A DNA stretch of 64,000 nt from assembly GCA_903813345.2 (NCBI GenBank), contig CAIIXF020000012.1:18855520-18919519 (forward strand). Reading direction: 5' to 3'. The notes beneath the pieces are model-generated. The model saw only the letters and a program-made list of their open reading frames with translations, searched no databases and was not told the origin of the DNA. The DNA comes from Owenia fusiformis. Taxonomy: Eukaryota > Annelida > Polychaeta > Sabellida > Oweniidae. Both the position numbers and the translations under genes were made by a program. Shown here piece by piece: positions 1-10,345 of this stretch (its first letter is position 1; every line of letters starts with the position of its first letter).

Positions 1-426
1 TCCAACTTGCTTTAAATTGACCAAATTGTTTTAGGTGGTGACATTTTGTCATGTTAATGCCTTGTCTGAATGTTCTTGTTGCCGTGATTGGGTTTAACTT
101 CCGTGCTATGCTTTCATTGGTTGCAAATCCTCACTATCAGCTAGGGCGGGCCACGAGATATGTCAGATAAAAAATAAGGCCCAGACTAGGTTTAGAACTA
201 CACTTTAGTAAGCTTATTCTTGCAAACTCCCATTTAGATTGCAATTGTTACTTTCTTTGCAAAGAACGCATTCCATTCAAAGGAACTGCTTGAGCTCATC
301 ATGTCATGGAATATATCATCGGGCCGTGGATACTATCCAGTTCACCGTTTTCGAGACATCGCATTTTAACGTATACTACAAGTAGTAATTTGATAAAACT
401 TGAAATATTGAGTGTACACATGCAGT
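1..426. other. Downstream flank of the PAN/WSC gene
   Basis: This is AT-rich sequence just past the stop codon of the minus-strand gene at 427-3881. It presumably holds that gene's 3' UTR. I see no ORF, repeat or clear polyadenylation signal here. Confidence 0.4.
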
Positions 427-590
427 TTATTCAGTTATTCTATATATAGAATTTTTCCAATGGCCTCCACACATCGTATTTGGATCACCAGGGCATGGCT
501 TGTTACAGTGTGATTCATCGCCCTTACCGCGTGAACCATAATCATTACCACAAAAACATCCTTCGCCTTGAAGTCCCATATATTTGTAAC
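427..590 (-). CDS. PAN/WSC secreted protein, exon 3 (C-terminal half of WSC domain)
   Basis: Last coding exon of a three-exon minus-strand gene (3881-3605, 966-823, 590-427). It begins after the acceptor TTCTAG and ends in TAA at 427-429. It encodes the second half of a WSC domain: the GEGCFCGNDYG signature followed by SHCNKPCPGD and TMCGGHW, then a short tail ending in ITE. Joined to the previous exon, the domain has all eight cysteines expected of WSC domains, which are usually carbohydrate-binding modules of secreted or surface proteins. The exons join in phase (G|GT) without a frameshift, giving a predicted 194-residue product with no transmembrane segment after the signal peptide. Joins come from splice sites only. 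Further exons inside the 2.6-kb first intron cannot be excluded. Confidence 0.65.
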
Positions 591-822
591 CTAGAACAAG
601 AAAACGATTCAACAATAACTGTTTAAATAGTCCGCTATAGAAGCAGAGATTCATGTTTTAGAGTTACTCAGATATTCTCGGTTCTTCGACACGTATCCAA
701 CGATATAAACTTAGATAGTCCAACTATTTACGATTATTCTTATTATTACCCCAACCTGAGACTAACATAAAATCAGCCCCAACCATACATGTATGTATGT
801 ATACAATCCTAAATTCAATTAC

Positions 823-966
823 CTTGTGCAATACACAATCCAAAACAGAGGTGCAATGTTAAAGGGGTAGCATGTGTCGCTGAGAAATAACCCATGTGCC
901 TAGAAAGATCCCGACTTCGACCGTCATTGTAACAGCCAAGATAAGGGAATGAGCATGCCGGGTCAT
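823..966 (-). CDS. PAN/WSC secreted protein, exon 2 (N-terminal half of WSC domain)
   Basis: Internal exon of 144 nt, bounded by the acceptor CTACTTTCAG and the donor GTAATTG, phase 1 on both sides. It encodes the WSC start: FPYLGCYNDG, a run of about 20 residues, then LHLCFGLCIAQ. These supply the first three WSC cysteines plus one upstream cysteine (DPAC). Fused to exon 3 it reads CIAQGYKYMGLQGEGCFCG, the expected spacing. Phase 1-1 exons carrying one domain half are typical of shuffled extracellular modules. Confidence 0.62.
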
Positions 967-2052
967 CTGAAAGTAGAAGCAATGTTATATCACTGGCGCT
1001 AAATGTGAAAAACGAAGATGAAATGACGCATACTGTGAACTTTCCCAAATCTTAGAACGTCGCGTTTTGTTGGGATTGTGAAATATAATGACATGGTTTT
1101 GCAGATAGTTGCACGGGGGTCAGTCGCTCCCCCACCCCTATATAGACCGATAGAATAATTTGCCTTTATTTTATTGGTCTAGAGAGGGGCGCGACTGACT
1201 CGCCGCGCCGTGGATAGTTGGGCTGACAGTTCTTCCAAGCAAATCAATAATAATCAATTGTATAGGGATTGGGTTTCACAGAGCAAATTAAAGTGCGGTA
1301 GGTTGAGATGACACGTACATTCTTACATGAAAGAATGAAGAAATCGGTAAAAGCAAGTTCATAAAGAAAGCCTATTCTATCATCTTATAGAATCTTTTAG
1401 AAAAGAATCGTTTATTGGGTATCAACATATTATGTCAATAATGTCCGATTGCGGCGACGCATACCTAAAGGTACGTTCACACCAACGGCGAATGCCACGC
1501 TTTAAATCGGCGAGCAAAGCGCCGTCATTTTTGTCATTTTTCTTCATACCAACGGCGCTTTGATGGCGCTTTAAAGCGGCTTGTAAAGCGGCACCAAAGC
1601 GTAACAAAGTTTGATTAAAGCGTCGGGGTCGTAATAGGTCGTAGAAAAGCTCAGAGTAAAACGGAATATTCGGCAAGAGCGCCAAAAAATTTTAAACTCT
1701 TAAAAAATTTTGAGCGCTCTGTTACGAATCGATTAAGCGCCGAGAGCGTATCAAAGCTTAACAAACCGTAACAAAGCTCAGAAAAACTTGATCCAAAGCG
1801 TAGGAAAGCTTAACATAGCTCTAAAAGGTTCCTCACGCTTTGATCCCGCTTTGATCAGGCTTTGTTACGCTTGAAATCACGCTTTGAAAAGCTTTGATAA
1901 GCATTATTACGCTTTGATGCGATTATGACGCTTTAAATCAGGCTCTGATACGATTGCAAAACTCTGTTGTGCATTGTTACGCTCTGTTAAGCTCTGTCAC
2001 GCATTGGAAAATGTCGAGATTGCCGATTCCATGCCGCTTTTGATCCAATGAC

Positions 2053-2060
2053 TATATAAA
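2053..2060 (+). promoter_or_regulatory. TATA-box-like site in the foldback centre
   Basis: TATATAAA lies in the unique centre of the foldback element, 48 bp before an ATG that opens a 37-codon ORF. The spacing suits an RNA polymerase II promoter. Activity is inferred only. Confidence 0.35.
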
Positions 2061-2107
2061 GATGCAGTAGATCCATAAAACCATTGCATCTTTGACTCGA
2101 GAACACG

Positions 2108-2221
2108 ATGGCAGAACAACGAGATCCAGAAATTCCAGATGGACCAGAGCATGACCTATCTGAAGAAGACATGACGTTTGTCGCACGGCGTGATATAGCG
2201 TGTGAAAACTTTCAAGCGTAA
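2108..2221 (+). CDS. Small acidic ORF inside the foldback element (37 aa, hypothetical)
   Basis: An ATG-to-TAA ORF of 38 codons begins MAEQRDPEIPDGPEHD and ends ACENFQA. It is acidic, hydrophilic and has no recognisable domain. It sits in the non-repeated centre of the foldback element, just after a TATA-like box. It may be a remnant first exon of the parent element's gene, a captured host exon, or chance. At this length coding cannot be shown from one sequence. Confidence 0.25.
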   Translation: MAEQRDPEIPDGPEHDLSEEDMTFVARRDIACENFQA

Positions 2222-3604
2222 CAAAGCCTAGCAAAGCGTTTCAATCCTTGATTAAAGCGTCTCAATTTGTTGGAAAGCTTGAGAGTCCCTCAGGAAAGTG
2301 TAACAAAGAGTGTCAGATATTGATGAAAGCGTCTGACCTCGTGTCAGATCTTCATGCCAGATCGTAGCAAATCTTGAGACATCTTAACGAAGCGTGTCAA
2401 GTGGTAACAGACCGTGAATAGACTGGGGTCCCCGCTTTGAACCAAGCTGTGTTAAGCTTTCCTACGCTTTGAGTCAAGCTTTGTTGAGCTTTGTTACGGT
2501 TTGTTAAGCTTTGATACGCTCTCGGCGCTTCAATCAATTCGTAACAGAGCGCCCAAAATTTTTAAACAGTTTAACATTTTTTGGCGCTCTTGCCGAATAT
2601 CCCGCTTTACTCCGAACTTTTCTACGACCTATTACGATCCCGACGCTTTAATCAAGCTTTGTTACGCTTTGGTGCCGCTTTACAATCCGCTTTAAAGCGC
2701 CATCAAAGCGCCGTTGGTGCGAACGCTTAAACAGTTTAAATTTTTTAGCGCTCTTGCCGAATATCCCGCTTTACTCCCGAGCTTTTCTACGACCTATTAC
2801 GACCCCGACGCTTTAATTAAGCTTTGTCACGCTTTGGTGCCGCTTTACAAGCCGCTTTAAAGCGCCATCAAAGCGCCGTTGGTGTGAACGTACCATAAAC
2901 GTTAATCATACACGTACTGAGAGAACGTAGGCCTACAACATATATGACCAATGATTGGTGAATAAATCAACTCGACAATGAAACCAGACTCGAGTGAAAG
3001 GAAGAATTAATATGAATTATCCCCTCTTTGTTATTTCCGGCAGCATTTGCAAAGTAAATACAGCAGATAGGCCAAGAGTGTTTCCTTCCCTTTACAGCCA
3101 ATCCTAGATCACTTGCCCATTTTCATAATTTCAAAGTAAAGCGGCTTTAAGTTATCCTCTGCAATAACCTTGAAAAGAGATGTAAATTAAAGATACTAGA
3201 AAACATGCCCATGGTTAAACTGAAAAGGTATATGGCAAAAAGCTACAAGTAACACTGATGCTGGGGTCAAAGCGAGAGGGTGCAGTTATCCTCAGAGGTT
3301 ATTTTAAAACCTAATTTGGAGAAGTATGCCCAAAATTATCCCCGCGATCTCCAATGAGCAGACGAATAGTGCTCACGAAGTTGGGCAATCGTAATTTCAA
3401 TCAATGGGGAAAGTTCTGACGACTCGGCTAAAATGGCTCAAAATCCAGTTTTTTGGTACTCGAGTTTTAGAGTTATATTAGAAGAAACCACATGATTAAC
3501 AAGAAACAGCAGTAACAAACACCTTCAAATTGCAATTTTGCACTCTTGTAGCCTAACAATGTCACAGTACAGGTATACATTTCCTCGTCTGGAAAACGAC
3601 TTAC

Positions 3605-3881
3605 CTTTGTAATTGTAGATGCTTAACGCATTAAGCGTCCCAAGTAAACACGAAGTTGCGTTATGAAAATCACATTGCAGTGTGTCCCCATGATGTGTCA
3701 CTGCTCGGCAAGTGTCATCAAACTGACACGAGACAATACACTCGTCAGGCGTAGTTATGCCGGCTTTGCTTGTACTCGGGGTACCTTCAAATACACCCTC
3801 AAACATTTTGTATATTTCGCCTGTTATTAATGGTAATATTTCCAAAAACAATAATCCAACTAACATCAATTTGCATTCCAT
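3605..3881 (-). CDS. PAN/WSC secreted protein, exon 1 (signal peptide and PAN/Apple-like module)
   Basis: Starts at ATG 3881 with a clear signal peptide (MECKLMLVGLLFLEILPLITG, hydrophobic residues about 5-20). A cysteine-rich stretch follows: DECIVSCQFDDTCRAVTHHG, then LQCDFHNATSCLL, then YNYK at the donor GTAAGT. The C-x3-C-x5-C-x10-C pattern with the following YN resembles a PAN/Apple-like domain of about 70 residues, a protein- or carbohydrate-binding fold. The exon ends in phase 1 and joins exon 2 as K-D-D-P. PAN followed by WSC suggests a secreted, glycan-facing protein. The partner is unknown. The PAN call is weaker than the WSC call. Confidence 0.62.
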
Positions 3882-4159
3882 TATATAACTAATCAGTCTG
3901 TTTAAATGATACGTTTGCTATCAACTACCCTGTCAAATAATTTTTGATGTTGAAAGAGAGCTTCTTCTCTACAACCTTTGAGTTTTATCCATAGCCTATA
4001 ATCCTATGTACGAATTATATTAGAATAATGAGAATAGGTCGATCAGCTGTATCCTGTCCAACTACCCAATCAGAATTGTGTTACATAATTGCATGCCTTG
4101 AGATTTGAAACTCCATAAGTCATGATCATGGCAGCAACTTTGGGGCAGTCTAAAACAAA
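3882..4159. promoter_or_regulatory. Presumed upstream region of the PAN/WSC gene
   Basis: This short AT-rich interval lies between the ATG at 3881 and the MITE beginning near 4160. It must hold the promoter or 5' UTR if there is no upstream exon. No unambiguous TATA box was seen. Confidence 0.25.
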
Positions 4160-4704
4160 ACTCATCGGAATAGCCTGACAACGGCAAAGTCAGATACCGT
4201 TGTCACAAATGGTGGACATAACCGTCGCTTCAATTAGATTTTCATGAACTGTATGTTTAATAGAGCACCTAGACTTAATTCCTTTGAAACAACAATCAAT
4301 CAAAGTGTCTTAATACTCATTGTATAGTTAATAATGTTCTACCATCGAAATAAAGTCTTTAATTTTCAAATGAAAATGAAAATTTAACCGATCAAAATGA
4401 GATATGGGAAAACGGACACTGTAATTACCATATGCCGTTGTCTTTCTAAATTACTCAAATTCAGATTCTGTTGTCATTGACGATATCGAAGACGCTATAT
4501 TGTAGCGATTCCCGACCCAATTTGATCGACATTGGGATTTCATATGAAACATCATCACAAGAGCTTAATACATGCACAGAATTAGCGACGATAAAATCCC
4601 ATGAAATGAGGACAAAGTGATTAATCAGTTGAAGCGACGGTTATGTCCGCCATTTGTGACAACGGTATCTGACTTTACCGTTGTCAGGCTATTCCGGTGT
4701 GATT
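4160..4704. mobile_element. MITE (TIR CCGGAATAGCCTGACAACGG), 545-bp copy
   Basis: Inverted arms of about 75 bp: the left arm contains CGGAATAGCCTGACAACGG and GTCAGATACCGTTGTCAC, and the right arm is its reverse complement, ending GTCAGGCTATTCCGG. A 110-bp deletion copy of the same family lies at 41062-41171. No ORF inside. Non-autonomous DNA transposon. Confidence 0.8.
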
Positions 4705-6039
4705 TAGCTATCCTGTTTTAGCCTACTAAGTAACGTAGCAGGCTTTGTGTCTTTGGGTATCTATCTATTTATTTTTCATGTAGGTGGATGCTACTTAAAA
4801 CGATTAATAATTACTTTGATTGATCAAATATTGTTAATTGCATCTCATTTCCAATTTTACTTCGTGATAAACATATGCATAATTAATGCTTAGAAACCAA
4901 TGGCCCTGTTCTAAATTAAGTATAAAATAAAACGATTATAATACTATACATGGGCGTAGCCAGCTTTCAGTCAGATGGGTGCGATCTCCAAAAAACTTTT
5001 CTTCTATCTATTGGTTCTATCTTTAATGGTTAGGGGGGCAACTTCTATAGTAGGTGATCATTAAACATTTCTGTAACTTGACTAGCTGCTATCTGGCTTT
5101 TATCATCATGATTTCTGTTTCACGGTGCTCTCTTAACAATGGAAATTTTTCCGGACGTGTTTTTTTTCAAAACGTGTTTTGTAAGAACATGGAATTTTAC
5201 TTTACTAATATCGACATTCGCTAGAATGAAGCAAAAAGGTAAGAATATTCTACATTTTACGAACTAACATTTCTTGACTTCTACCTAAGATGTTCTTCTT
5301 CATACCAACGTATCTATTTTGGCGATCATTCCATCATACTTCATAGTACTCGCAATCATATACCAAAAATGCCAGAAATATGTACTAAATTTGGATTTAG
5401 TGTTATTTATAGATGCATTAAACCATGGGTTCCTCGACCAGACAATCAATGATGTCCCTTTGTTATTGCTTATATAATATCTCACAAACTATGGATATAT
5501 CTTCAGATCCTATGAGTATATTATTGCCGAAATATTGAAAAATCAACAGAACAACCAACCTCCAGAATTAAACACAATCGATTCCTCGGCTAGCGAGGGG
5601 AATTTCCGTTGAGTCGCACAAGCGCCCAAACGAGCCTTGAACCAAGCAGCCAATCAGGTTCATGATAAACAAATTCAACGGCCAATCAGATAACAGGGGG
5701 ATTTTCCCGGTATATTTAAACTTCAGATTGAATTAATTTCCGTGAAAATAATTAGATCGGTCAGCACAATCGCAAAATAAACACTGAAAGCGGGAGATTT
5801 GTGACTTCTAAGTAGATGGGTGAATATGTGGTTAAGCTCAATATATGCAAAAAGGTCCAGAGGGGTCTTAAATGTGTTATCTTATGGTATAGAACCTCTT
5901 TAATTAAGTTTAATTAATTTGCATTTAGTGTTATTTAATCAAGTTTAAACAGACTATCCATTCAACAACGTGGAATAATATTCACTACTCTAAAGATCGT
6001 GTTCATATTTTAACTATCTTCATCTTAAAATTGCCATAA
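4705..6039. other. Intergenic, no gene seen
   Basis: AT-rich and without supported coding sequence. Near 4952 there is a fragment GGGCGTAGCCAG resembling the ends of the MITEs at 42783 and 49764. The longest ORF here (5300-5485, minus) has no family resemblance. Confidence 0.5.
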
Positions 6040-6049
6040 ATGACTGTAA

Positions 6050-6595
6050 ATGTAGAAAGTGGAGTTTGTTACGCGGAATATGGCATACATTCATGGTTGC
6101 GCGGTATTTGTGATATGGGTGAATATGCCATACTCACCTGCGGTATATGGCATATTCCGCAGGTGAGTATGCGATATTCCGCAGTGAATATACGATACAT
6201 TGATTTCAGTGAATACCCGATACTCACCTGCAGATTATGTCATACTCACTTGCGGAATATGCCATATACAGCAGGTGAATATGACATATTCCGCAGGTGA
6301 AAACAGGATACAGAAAGTCTTGGTTTGATTGGTTGCGAGAATCGACTCTAAATGTAAATCTACGCTGGATTACCAATATTGTTAGTGCGCCGAGTACTAA
6401 TATATGAATCCTGGATTGATTGGGTTAGTTTATTACGTGATTTTGGTGAATTGACAATTGCGTACTTCCGTATCACGTTCTTATTGGTTAGTGTATATGT
6501 CATTTACCGCATGTGAATCGGTCATACACCGCAAGTGAATATGCCATATTCGTTGCGGAATATGGCATATTTTTGTATAGTGTTTACCGCGTAAC
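6050..6595. repeat. Degenerate palindromic array around GGAATATGGCATA
   Basis: About ten imperfect copies, in both orientations, of a 20-25 bp motif built on GCGGAATATGGCATATTC with GCAGGTGA. They are densest at 6075-6305 and recur at 6495-6575. Both ends show TTACGCGGAATATGG-like sequence, suggesting a decayed element. The ORF at 6040-6300 is only the translated repeat. Confidence 0.6.
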
Positions 6596-6599
6596 AGAG

Positions 6600-7219
6600 T
6601 TAACGATGGAGAAGGGATATTTTGGACACGTCCAAATAGTTTAATCCATAAAAAATTATTTGGTCAATTGCTACTTATTTAAGCTCTTTTAATTTGTGGT
6701 TTTCGCACATATTGTGAGTACTTTCTTTATGAATCGATGTATTCATTGAATACAAGGCAGGCTAGTGATTTTCAGGCAAAATATAAGTGACAGCAATTTC
6801 ATAACCAAATTTATCAATCTACCTCTCTAGTTTTCCAAAAAACACGTCTAAATCGCTTGAAAAACACGTCTGGGACAATTTTGAACTGTTAACACTTGGT
6901 CATCGTGTGTTTGGCCGTCAATCTCGGTACTACCATTTTGTCGCCAACGTCAGATTTTCTGACATGTAGTTCGAAAAAATTTACCAGGGAAACGCGTGCA
7001 CGAATTAACCAAGCGACCAAATTCTTACAGAGAACTATGATCTAACATCATGATAAACCATGTTATGACATCTCATTTCCTCTCAGTCATCCCCAGACTG
7101 TATACAGTATAAAAGAAACAAAGAGTTGTGATGAGTATCGAGATGATGGTCTAGAGGGGGTCCTTGAGATGTTTGCGTTCTCGCAAGGAGGATTGCCTCC
7201 CAGGGTGCAACATCGAAAT
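6600..7219. other. Intergenic, no gene seen
   Basis: No recognisable ORF or repeat structure was seen in this AT-rich stretch. Confidence 0.4.
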
Positions 7220-7510
7220 TCTGTCCCATATATGGGCACAGTGTCATGATACAAAATTCGAATTCAAACAGCCGCCATTTTGTTCACTTCAACATTTGAA
7301 CCGTGAATTTTGGTCATGTTTCTTAACGAAAAATTCCAAAACTCACAAGAAATGATCGAGATATTAGTTCAAACAGAGACATATCAAACACATGTCTCTG
7401 GTTCAAATCTTTTGAACTGTTTATTTTGAATTTATAGTCAGTTATAATTTCAGAAAAAACGACATTTCGACGTTTTCATTGTTGGAAAATATCGCGTTTC
7501 GATCCTGGGA
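7220..7510. repeat. Dispersed repeat, copy 1 (related copy at 16640-16900)
   Basis: Shares an ordered series of blocks with 16640-16900: a CCGCCATTTT block, GAATTTTGGTC, AAAAATTCCAAAAC, a TTAGTTCA block and ACGACATTTCG. A degraded reverse-orientation relative lies near 51690-51960. Old interspersed repeat of unknown type. Confidence 0.55.
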
Positions 7511-7894
7511 GCCAGTCTTCCTTGCGTTCTCGTGAAAATATAAGTAAAGAACCTCTTCATTCGCTCTTGAAAACATAAATCACGTGGTAGACTGAATTAA
7601 ACCACATGTAAATCAGTGTATTACCAAGCAATATAATATTGACTTTACTAATGGAATTTCATCAGAGAATATTCTTAAACAATCAAGAATATGGACATTA
7701 TAAATAATTGAATAATTGTTATCGCGAGCATCTAACTGGTGCTGGTGCTGACTAGCATAACCGTTGCCAATCTTGTTAGGTTGAGTTCCATAGGGTCGCC
7801 GTAAGGCTCCCCTGTGGCTGCTTGCGTTAACCTTGGCTTTGTAAAGAAAAACTACGCCCACCGCGGCCATATGACCGCCTAGGTTGACCATGCG

Positions 7895-8000
7895 TCCGAC
7901 AATCGTAGTATGGCGACAGTAGAAATGTTACCGACCGCAGATAAACCGTACGATCACAGTAGCAAACCGAACGGTCGCAGTAGCAAGTGTAACCGAAGAC
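7895..8000. repeat. Short minisatellite, about 20-22 bp unit
   Basis: Four to five degenerate units resemble CAGTAGCAAACCGAACGGTC (for example at 7965-7990), alternating GACCGCAG and CACAGTAGC. Confidence 0.55.
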
Positions 8001-8039
8001 GGCATCTCTTCTATACAGATCTGCAATGTGAAAACAACG

Positions 8040-9390
8040 TAGGTACTCCTTGAAAGCTTGGAAACACAACCAACTCAATAATTTTGAATTCTCGGTGAAA
8101 AAGCATCACTTCAGCAATGTAACCTACTGCCAGAATGTGAATTTATAAACTACCATTTTCTGTAAAGTGGATAAATAGCCAGAAAATATAGCAAACCTTA
8201 ATTTTCCTACACCAAAATGCTAACCATGCATGTGAAAAAATATTTACAAAAACACAATATATGGAAAGGTTATTGTAGATTAACATATGAACAGATCCAT
8301 AAAGTTGAAAATTCAATAAATCCCCTACAATCCAAATCATTTGACTCAATACCCTTATACAAAGGAAACTTTAAAATATATCATAGTCTACGGCTGTACG
8401 GTAAACCTCTTGAATGAACGAATGCTCGTAAACGGGATATTGCCCCAGGAACTACTGTCCCCCTACTGATTTTTCCGGGGACCTAATTTTCCGTACTCGA
8501 TCGGAAAGGTGAGAACTAATCCTGATAATTGTAGAACTCTACATGTGAACGTTCGAGCAAGTTCTCTTAAAACCGCGTAGCTAATTAAACCTCCCTCTCA
8601 ATCTTTTGGAAAAGTAGTACTTCATGGAATTTACACGTCATTGACTCGGAAATGGATATGGATTTCCCGTGTACAATATGACAATAAGTACAATTGATAC
8701 TCGAGATTGGTCAATATATTTCGCTTGGTTAATAGTCACTAAAGTGTTCTTCCGAATATAATCCAATAATTTCCGTATTTTTGAATGACCTTTATAAATT
8801 GATTTGATCATCGAATTTGTCAGTTTGTTTGAAGTGGTGGCAAAACGGAGTGTAAAATGTTGCAAGCAATAGTCTTGAAAAGCATGGCAATTTTTTTCTT
8901 TATAGGGGCAACAAGGAGTGTAGAGAGAAAATTCTAAACTTTTTATTTTTTCTGAGCTATCCGGTCAATATTAGGCAAAAAAACATTATGAAACGTGACA
9001 AAGTTTTTGAAAGATGCAGTCTTTGTTGCCCCTTTTCATTTCATTTTCTCATTTTCATCAATATCCTATGGTTTTGGAAAAAATATAATTTCATGAGTGG
9101 ATTATTACTCAACAAACATTAAACAATCAAATATAAAAAATGAAACTTTGAAAAATCATTTTACAGAATTACTAAAAAGAAAATTGGTAAAAATCGAAAC
9201 CATCGAAAATCACTTTTGAGACCATCGATGGATTTGGGATTTTTTGCTAAAATATGACACCTTGATCCACATATCAAATATATCTTCATGTGATATTCGG
9301 TCTATATCCTTGCAACCATGGAATAATAGTGATTATTCCATAATAACATGTTTTCCCTGGGAAATAAACCGGGAATAAAACTGATATTCA
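8040..9390. other. Intergenic, no gene seen
   Basis: No supported gene. The segment 8440-8580 shares CCCCAGGAACTACTGTCCCCC-like sequence and a TAGAACTCTACATGT block with 11700-11870, indicating another old dispersed repeat. Confidence 0.4.
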
Positions 9391-9393
9391 AAA

Positions 9394-9512
9394 TACCCCG
9401 TATCAGATCCCGTATCAGCCAAAATCCCGTATCAGATACCGATCAGCCAAAATCCCGTATCAGATCCCGTATAAGCCAAAAATTACGTATCAGATCTCTT
9501 ATCAGAACTATC
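9394..9512. repeat. Minisatellite of CCCGTATCAGATC / CCCGTATCAGCCAAAAT units
   Basis: About six alternating short units built on CCGTATCAG, spaced 12-26 bp apart. The ORF across it (9348-9605) reads PRIRSRISQ-type repeats and is a by-product. Confidence 0.75.
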
Positions 9513-9711
9513 AGATTTCATGAGACTAAATATTGTGTTATTACTATTATGATCATTTTGGTATTATATATTACTTCTATTTCAAAATGTGTTAATAAAA
9601 GCTGAAAATGTCATAGATTAAATTGTATCATTTTATGTCACCATCATTGGGCGACGACATGCAAAATAAGTTTCAGAAAAAATATTATAGAATAAATAGG
9701 TTATTGATGGT

Positions 9712-10345
9712 CGTGATGGAATATGAATTTTCCCTCAAGAAAATGTGATATTGGCCTTGGGAAATATCATATTGACACTCGGCCAGTGTCGCCCACGGTC
9801 TATATAATATTTTCCTTTGCCATTGTCATATTTTCCCACGGAATAAAATTCGTATTCCTTCCCTCCCAAAAATAAACTCTATATACATGTAAGGCAAACA
9901 AGAACTTTTGAAAATATGAATGCACTTCATTGTGTAAATTACCATTATTTATTCTCCATAACCCAACTGCAATATATTCACAAGTAAAGTTACATTAGGC
10001 TAGTGTCTGTAATTCTGAACATAAAAGTTTGTAACTCACAATAAGCTGGAAATTACTATCAATAGACTTTGATGTAAAACAGTCATCTCTCATAATATCA
10101 AGCCGTGGAAAAATTGCTTGCCCATAACAATTACAAATTGAATATTACTATCGGGTTGGTATGCGTATCATCGTAATATCATCCTTCTAATCCCAATATC
10201 ATCCTTTTAATCCCAATATCATTTTGATATCCTGATCCGAAATATGTCATTTTCATATACCTTTCTCTAACCATGGTAAAATGCATGCTATAATAGCAAT
10301 CCACACAAAGCTAGGCAAGGTGTGTCAGATTCCAGTCAATCCGAC
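9712..10345 (+). repeat. Dispersed repeat, copy 1 of a roughly 620-bp unit (copy 2 at 28236-28858)
   Basis: Nearly identical by eye to 28236-28858 over more than 600 bp, from the TTTCCCTCAAGAAAATGTGA-type start through AACCATGGTAAAATGCATGC to the segment ending CCAGTCAATCCGA. The close match implies recent activity or duplication. No coding potential. The first copy may belong to a longer element extending toward 11500. Confidence 0.8.

Larger units (their letters stand above)
1470..2894. mobile_element. 1.4-kb foldback element with AAAGCG-type subterminal repeats
   Basis: The left end GGTACGTTCACACCAACGGC is mirrored at the right end, which finishes GGTGTGAACGTACC. The inverted arms run for about 400 bp each and include matching blocks such as GTAACAAAGC, CGGCGCTT and AAAATTTT. 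Inside the arms, short motifs like AAAGCGTAACAAAGC recur on both strands, the kind of subterminal repeats that transposases bind. The last 165 bp of the right arm are duplicated in tandem (second unit from about 2727). The element lies in the first intron of the PAN/WSC gene. No transposase is visible, so it is probably non-autonomous. Family unknown. Confidence 0.8.
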
